From DTKD01 sp964494345 (GTDB taxonomy: Bacteria > Armatimonadota > UBA5829), in the NCBI GenBank assembly GCA_964494345.1, contig CAZBSI010000008.1, forward strand, positions 62,001 to 126,000: a stretch of 64,000 nucleotides of DNA. The letters are read 5' to 3'. A program made the translations under genes and the position numbers. Under the pieces are notes generated by a model. It did no database searches, was not told the origin of the DNA, and saw only the letters and a program-made list of their open reading frames with translations. Positions 61,622-64,000 of this stretch are shown piece by piece; position 1 is the first letter of the stretch; each line of letters starts with the position of its first letter.

Positions 61622-62233
61622 ATGCCTGTTAAGGCGCTGTTGCTTGATATCGGCGAGGTGCTGCTGACCAAAGGATGGGGCAGGCACACGCGCCAGAAAG
61701 CCGCCGAGCATTTCGGCCTGGATTATGACGAGATGCAGGATCGGCATGCGCTGGTCTTTCACATCTACGAGGAAGGTCGAATCGGCCTCGACGAGTATCT
61801 GAAGCGAGTGGTGTTTCATTGCCCACGAGACTTCACATATCAACAGTTCACGGATTTTATGTATGAGCAATCGAAACCCTACCCGGATATGATGGAGTTT
61901 GTGTCCGGACTCAAGGCAAAATACGGCCTGAAGACCGTTGCTCTTAGTAATGAGGGACGCGAGATAACGGAATATCGGATTGAGAAGTTCGATCTTGCCT
62001 CCCTCATAGATTTCTTCGTCTGCTCCTGTTATGTTGGCACAGAGAAACCCGATCCTGCCATATTCGGGTTTGCGATGGACCAGGTGCAGTTGTGCAGAGC
62101 AGAGGTCGTATATATCGACGACACCGAACTGCACATAGAAGTGGCCAGGGAGCTTGGAATCCCTGCTATTAAGCACGTGGACTGCGCGTCTACCCGCGAA
62201 AAGTTGGTCTCGTTTGGGTTGGAGTTAAAGTAG
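61622..62233 (+). CDS. HAD-family hydrolase (YihX/glucose-1-phosphatase-like)
   Basis: 203 residues, HAD subfamily IA. Motif I is LLLDIGEVLLT: the first Asp is kept, the second is Gly as in the YihX branch. Motif II LSNEGRE, motif III Lys in YVGTEKPDPAIF, motif IV VVYIDDTELHIEVARELG. An active phosphatase on a small sugar phosphate is likely; a role in draining phosphoketolase intermediates is inference from position only. Ends five bases before the convergent GT4 stop. Confidence 0.85.
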   Translation: MPVKALLLDIGEVLLTKGWGRHTRQKAAEHFGLDYDEMQDRHALVFHIYEEGRIGLDEYLKRVVFHCPRDFTYQQFTDFMYEQSKPYPDMMEFVSGLKAKYGLKTVALSNEGREITEYRIEKFDLASLIDFFVCSCYVGTEKPDPAIFGFAMDQVQLCRAEVVYIDDTELHIEVARELGIPAIKHVDCASTREKLVSFGLELK

Positions 62234-62238
62234 AGAGG

Positions 62239-63327
62239 TTAGGCGCTTTTCAGGACTTCGAGCACTTTGCGCATTTGTTCGCCCTGCGCAAAGTGCTTTT
62301 CTACGTGTTCGCGTCCCTTTTTTCCCATTAGTTGCGCTTTATCGGGGTCGTTGAGTATCTCGCAGGCTGCGGTGGCGATAGCCTGCGGGTCGTTTGGAGG
62401 AACGAGCAGGCCGGTCTCGTTAGGTATGATCGTCTCCAGCAAGCCGCCGTCTGCGCTGCCTACCACGGGTCTGCCGAGCGCCATAGCCTCGATTGCCACC
62501 AGCCCGAAGCCTTCTGTGCGCAGTGACGGGACAACAACCAAATCGCAGGCGCTCATTATCCCGCGCACATCCGGCTCAAATCCTGTGAATATTACTTTAT
62601 CGTTCAACCCCAATGCTTCGGTGGCGCGTTGGAGATCTTCGCGGTCCTTACCCTCGCCGACGATTACCATACGTGCGTCGGGAATATCCTTTAATATCAA
62701 AAACATCGACTCGATGACGACACGGTGGCCTTTGCTGTTGACCAGAGCGCCAAAGACCCCCAACAATGGGCCGTCGCAGCTGTCCGGCAGAATGTCGGGG
62801 TTAGCAGCGGCCAGTTTAGCCCTCGCGTCGTTAAGATCAGGCGGATAAAACCGCATGAGGTCGACACCATTGTGGACGACGTGGATTTTGTTCGCCTTGA
62901 TCCCCTGCTCGACCAGGTGCGATTTCACAGTCTCCGAGACCGCGATGATCTTATCGGCGAACTTATAGCACGTTGCGGTGTTCAGTCCATGAACGTGGGC
63001 GACGGATCGCTTTCCCGCTAGTCTGGCAGCAAATGCGCCGAGCAGGCTCGCTGTGGAAAGGTGGGTATGAATCACATCAAAGCGGCCGCGTTTCAATAGA
63101 TTTGCCAGCCGTATCACCGTAACGGGATCGATTTTGCCGTGGGTCTTCCAGCTTATCGGCGAGATGCCCTTTGATGTGGCGTATTCGATGAACTGACGAC
63201 CGGATGGGCAAAATAGCTGCACTTCTGCGCCGAGTTCCGCAAAGCTTGAGCAAAGCTCAGCTACGAATATCTCCGCTCCTCCGACCCTCGAAGGCGTTAC
63301 GACCTCCAAAACGCGAAATTCACTCAT
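62239..63327 (-). CDS. Glycosyltransferase family 4 protein (second glycan locus)
   Basis: 362 residues, GT-B fold. N-terminus RVLEVVTPSRVGGAEIFVAE, HTHLSTASLLGAFAARLAG, VSETVKSHLVEQGI, then the donor domain with GVFGALVNSKGHRVVIESMF and SLRTEGFGLVAIEAMALGRP. ATG at 63327 overlaps the deacetylase stop (ATGA), so it is preferred to the frame's start 18 codons upstream. It follows a deacetylase and is convergent with the HAD gene, a separate operon from the large exopolysaccharide cluster. Confidence 0.86.
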   Translation of the reverse strand: MSEFRVLEVVTPSRVGGAEIFVAELCSSFAELGAEVQLFCPSGRQFIEYATSKGISPISWKTHGKIDPVTVIRLANLLKRGRFDVIHTHLSTASLLGAFAARLAGKRSVAHVHGLNTATCYKFADKIIAVSETVKSHLVEQGIKANKIHVVHNGVDLMRFYPPDLNDARAKLAAANPDILPDSCDGPLLGVFGALVNSKGHRVVIESMFLILKDIPDARMVIVGEGKDREDLQRATEALGLNDKVIFTGFEPDVRGIMSACDLVVVPSLRTEGFGLVAIEAMALGRPVVGSADGGLLETIIPNETGLLVPPNDPQAIATAACEILNDPDKAQLMGKKGREHVEKHFAQGEQMRKVLEVLKSA

Positions 63328-64000
63328 ATTTTCAACTGCGAAGCCCTTATTGCCCTGTTGATTTTCCTGCGAAGCTGCCATCCGAACCCGTTCCAGCGGA
63401 TATTGACCCTTGGAATCTCAAATAAGCTCGTCCCTTGAATCACCGTCCCAAGTTTGGTGCTCACCGCATTTTTGTAACCGGCCGCGACCGCCGCCTGCAG
63501 CACGCGATTGTCGAAATTTCCGTACGGATACGATAACGAGGTGACCTCTTTGCCGATCAAATCCTCGAGTTTGTGCTTGGAGTCTGTGATTTCCCGCGTC
63601 AGTTGTTCGTCCTCAAGCTGGGCCAGCCTGGGATGGGTAAGGGTGTGCGAGCCTATCTCGAAGCCATTATCCGCAAGCTCCCTTGCCTGTTTGGCCGACA
63701 TCATCCGCTCCTCGACGTCCCCTGCCCGCCTGTCCCAGTCGTTTATTCCCCCAAGGGAATCGACCACGATGTAGACTGTGGCTGTGATTTGACGTTCTTT
63801 TAGAAGAGGATATGCGTGCTCGTATACGCTGAGGAAGCCGTCGTCGAAAGTCATCGCAAACCGATCGGCTCCCTCCGCGTTATTCTCTCTTCCGAAACTG
63901 ATGCAATCGTCGAGTGATACGGGCTGCCATTTCCTTCCCAGCATTTCGTCCATGCCCCAGCCAAGCACCCTGGACGATACGTATTGTCCTGCCACCTGTG
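63324..64000 (-). CDS. Polysaccharide deacetylase (5' part outside window)
   Basis: NodB-type deacetylase, 225 codons seen. Motifs: MTFDDGFLSVYEHAYP (catalytic Asp pair), GSHTLTHPRLAQ (metal-binding His pair) and SYPYGNFDNRVLQAAVAAGY. In the usual layout about 30-60 residues precede the visible PVSLDDCI, and there is no stop upstream to the window end, so the start is beyond 64000. It probably removes N- or O-acetyl groups from a glycan in the same locus as the GT4 gene. Confidence 0.87.
   Translation of the reverse strand, partial: QVAGQYVSSRVLGWGMDEMLGRKWQPVSLDDCISFGRENNAEGADRFAMTFDDGFLSVYEHAYPLLKERQITATVYIVVDSLGGINDWDRRAGDVEERMMSAKQARELADNGFEIGSHTLTHPRLAQLEDEQLTREITDSKHKLEDLIGKEVTSLSYPYGNFDNRVLQAAVAAGYKNAVSTKLGTVIQGTSLFEIPRVNIRWNGFGWQLRRKINRAIRASQLKI

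Overview
The window looks like chromosomal DNA of a free-living, respiring, polysaccharide-secreting bacterium with a GC content somewhat above 50 percent. No rRNA, tRNA, phage, transposase or cas gene was seen. The block ymdB-rny-recX-recA-thpR-cinA, a TTG/GTG-rich start usage, a DUF4838 protein, an alternative complex III respiratory locus and an exosortase/PEP-CTERM locus together would fit Armatimonadota or a neighbouring little-cultured phylum. That placement is inference and moderate at best, because no marker with a species-level signature is present.

Layout. 1-1.5 kb: the start of a UbiA-family (DPPR synthase-like) prenyltransferase and a secreted PKD-domain protein. 1.5-8.1 kb: a minus-strand housekeeping block (YmdB, RNase Y, RecX, RecA, ThpR, CinA). 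8.3-9.0 kb: an AbrB/Doc toxin-antitoxin pair with a good promoter and a palindrome over its -10 box. 9.6-11.9 kb: a large secreted DUF4838 protein. 12.1-22.0 kb: one long minus-strand respiratory operon in which alternative complex III genes (order actB-C-D-F-A ... E) are interrupted by a cbb3-type oxidase (ccoN, a fused ccoO/P-like dihaem gene and three small membrane genes). Divergent from it, 22.1-24.9 kb, lie two copper/cbb3 maturation genes (SafE/CcoH-like and the CcoI ATPase).

24.9-51.8 kb is a 27-kb minus-strand exopolysaccharide locus: Wza-like exporter, Wzc-like co-polymerase with a degenerate P-loop, exosortase fused to EpsI and carrying a zinc ribbon, O-antigen ligase/polymerase, eight glycosyltransferase-type genes, a UDP-GlcNAc 2-epimerase, two separate dehydrogenase/aminotransferase/acyltransferase sets of the diacetamido-uronic-acid type, a methyltransferase, a CapK/PaaK-like adenylating enzyme and the initiating sugar transferase. 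At its 5' edge, divergently, lies a PEP-CTERM protein (the presumed exosortase substrate) behind a sequence with exact sigma-54 GG-N10-GC spacing. So export, sorting and a substrate are side by side.

53-64 kb: SMC, a Tat-exported Gfo/Idh oxidoreductase, a secreted endonuclease/exonuclease/phosphatase family protein, phosphoketolase with a HAD phosphatase, and the start of a second glycan locus (GT4 plus polysaccharide deacetylase) running off the right edge.

Scattered between genes are short palindromic repeats in three stem versions sharing one frame (GTCAT ... AGT ... ATC). One copy supplies the last codons and the stop of ymdB. The most interesting points are the interleaved complex III/cbb3 locus with its fused cytochrome, the zinc-ribbon exosortase-EpsI next to a Walker-A-defective Wzc and a sigma-54-type PEP-CTERM promoter, and the covarying repeats.
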